Source: Victivallales bacterium (lineage in GTDB: Bacteria; Verrucomicrobiota; Lentisphaeria; Victivallales; UBA1829). Taken from it: DNA of 14,454 bases. The translations under genes were made by a program, and so were the position numbers. Shown piece by piece: positions 13,841-14,454 of this stretch; positions within the stretch are counted from its first letter, which is position 1; each line of letters opens with the position of its first letter. Below the pieces are notes generated by a model. It searched no databases and had not been told where the DNA came from. It was given only the letters and a program-made list of their open reading frames with translations. The stretch spans positions 1 through 14,454 of the forward strand of contig JAEEQO010000060.1 of the NCBI GenBank assembly GCA_016285335.1, in the 5' to 3' direction.

Positions 13841-14454
13841 TCATGCGGTCCAGAACGGCGGACGCGTCGGCAGGTCGTCCAGCCAGGCGTCGGGCTCGTA
13901 GAAGACGCGTTTCAGGAAAAGTCCGCGGGCGGGAGCGGTATCCTTGCATTCCGCTCGGTCGCAGGCCAGCAGGATTTCGCGGAACCGGTCCGGGGTCATG
14001 CGGCCGCGCCCCACGAACATCAGGGCGCCGACCATGCTGCGGACCATCTTGTAGAGAAACCCCGTGCCGAGGAAATACATGCAGACGAGCGGGCCGAACG
14101 TGAGGACCTCGGTGCGGAGGATGGTGCGGACGGGGTCGTCGATCTTGCCGCGCTCGACCGTGAACGTGGAGAAGTCGTGCCGCCCCTCGACGTGGCGGAT
14201 CGCCTCGCGGAGCGCGTCAAGTTCGGTCATATCCTCCATGTGCCACGAGTAGCGCCCGCTGAACGGGTTGATGTCGCCGGTGTTGACCACATACACATAG
14301 GATTTGGCGAGAGCGTCGAACCGCGCGTTGAAGCCGTCGTTCGCGACCTCGGCGGTGCGGATGCGGATGTCGTCCGGCAGCAGACGGTTCATCGCCTTCT
14401 TGAGCTTCCAGTCCGGGATGTACGGCGACGGCGGAGCGGAAAACGAACAGACCA
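13841..14454 (-). CDS. truA: tRNA pseudouridine(38-40) synthase TruA (5' end outside the window)
   Basis: The visible part, about 204 residues, is the C-terminal three quarters of TruA, which isomerises uridines 38-40 in the anticodon arm of many tRNAs. Family motifs appear in order: N-R-L-L-P-D-D-I-R, F-N-A-R-F-D-A-L-A-K-S-Y-V-Y-V, PFSGRYSWH, EGRHDFSTFT, DPVRTI, FLYKMVRSMVGALMFVG and APARGLFLKRVFY. The frame stays open to the window edge, and the first visible residues (Y-I-P-D-W-K-L-K-K-A) belong to the family. The Met at 14392 is therefore internal, not the start. The segment with the catalytic Asp (G-R-T-D-A-G-V-H) lies outside, so activity cannot be judged. The stop at 13841 is followed after 42 nt by the ABC protein gene, suggesting co-transcription. 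Confidence 0.93.
   Translation of the reverse strand, partial: VCSFSAPPSPYIPDWKLKKAMNRLLPDDIRIRTAEVANDGFNARFDALAKSYVYVVNTGDINPFSGRYSWHMEDMTELDALREAIRHVEGRHDFSTFTVERGKIDDPVRTILRTEVLTFGPLVCMYFLGTGFLYKMVRSMVGALMFVGRGRMTPDRFREILLACDRAECKDTAPARGLFLKRVFYEPDAWLDDLPTRPPFWTA

Noticed and set aside
1..14454. CRISPR arrays, tRNA or rRNA genes, IS elements, prophage
   Set aside because: I found no regularly spaced repeats, cloverleaf or rRNA-like sequence, transposase or phage proteins.

Overview
The window looks like chromosomal DNA of a GC-rich, diderm bacterium. The layout best fits the PVC superphylum, possibly Lentisphaerota/Victivallales. That is an inference from three things: the gene order of a rotary V/A-type ATPase that includes a DUF2764 protein (an order known from Chlamydiae, spirochaetes and Bacteroidetes), a periplasmic Prc-type protease with a signal peptide, and strong GC codon bias. 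No taxonomic marker such as rRNA is present. I see no phage, IS element, CRISPR array or tRNA. The genes are densely packed, with clear Shine-Dalgarno sites and several stop/start overlaps.

Layout: (1) Positions 1-849, minus strand, hold a small operon of unknown function. A consensus promoter and a leader of about 140 nt precede a 79-residue protein. A 134-residue protein with a GTG start follows, and then the first bases of a third gene that leaves the window. (2) Positions 850-1195 hold only hairpins, one of which is a likely terminator. (3) Positions 1196-3418, minus strand, encode a tail-specific protease (Prc/CtpA family). (4) From a divergent promoter region (3419-3622), a small zinc-ribbon protein is read on the plus strand. 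The ATPase genes follow it in the order E, DUF2764, A, B, D, I, K (4213-11651), closed by a strong intrinsic terminator. (5) A ferredoxin-nitroreductase fusion (11749-12561) comes next. (6) A 109-bp spacer full of palindromes separates it from the convergent minus-strand pair of truA (5'-truncated by the window edge) and a highly degenerate ABC ATPase (12671-13798).

The ATPase genes make one machine. A and B form the catalytic hexamer, D the rotor axle, E the peripheral stalk, I the stator membrane subunit and K the c-ring. DUF2764 probably stands in for the missing subunit C, and F and G are not recognisable. The c-subunit keeps side chains matching the sodium site of the Enterococcus hirae NtpK ring, so the enzyme may move Na+ rather than H+.

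The most unusual gene is the ABC protein at 12671-13798. It is clearly related to GlnQ-type amino-acid transporter ATPases, but the key Walker A, Q-loop, Walker B, D-loop and H-switch residues have all changed, and it carries an extra C-terminal domain of about 115 residues that resembles a worn-down GHKL (RsbW/histidine-kinase-like) fold. The unknown small operon and the palindromic spacer are the other stretches that known features do not explain.
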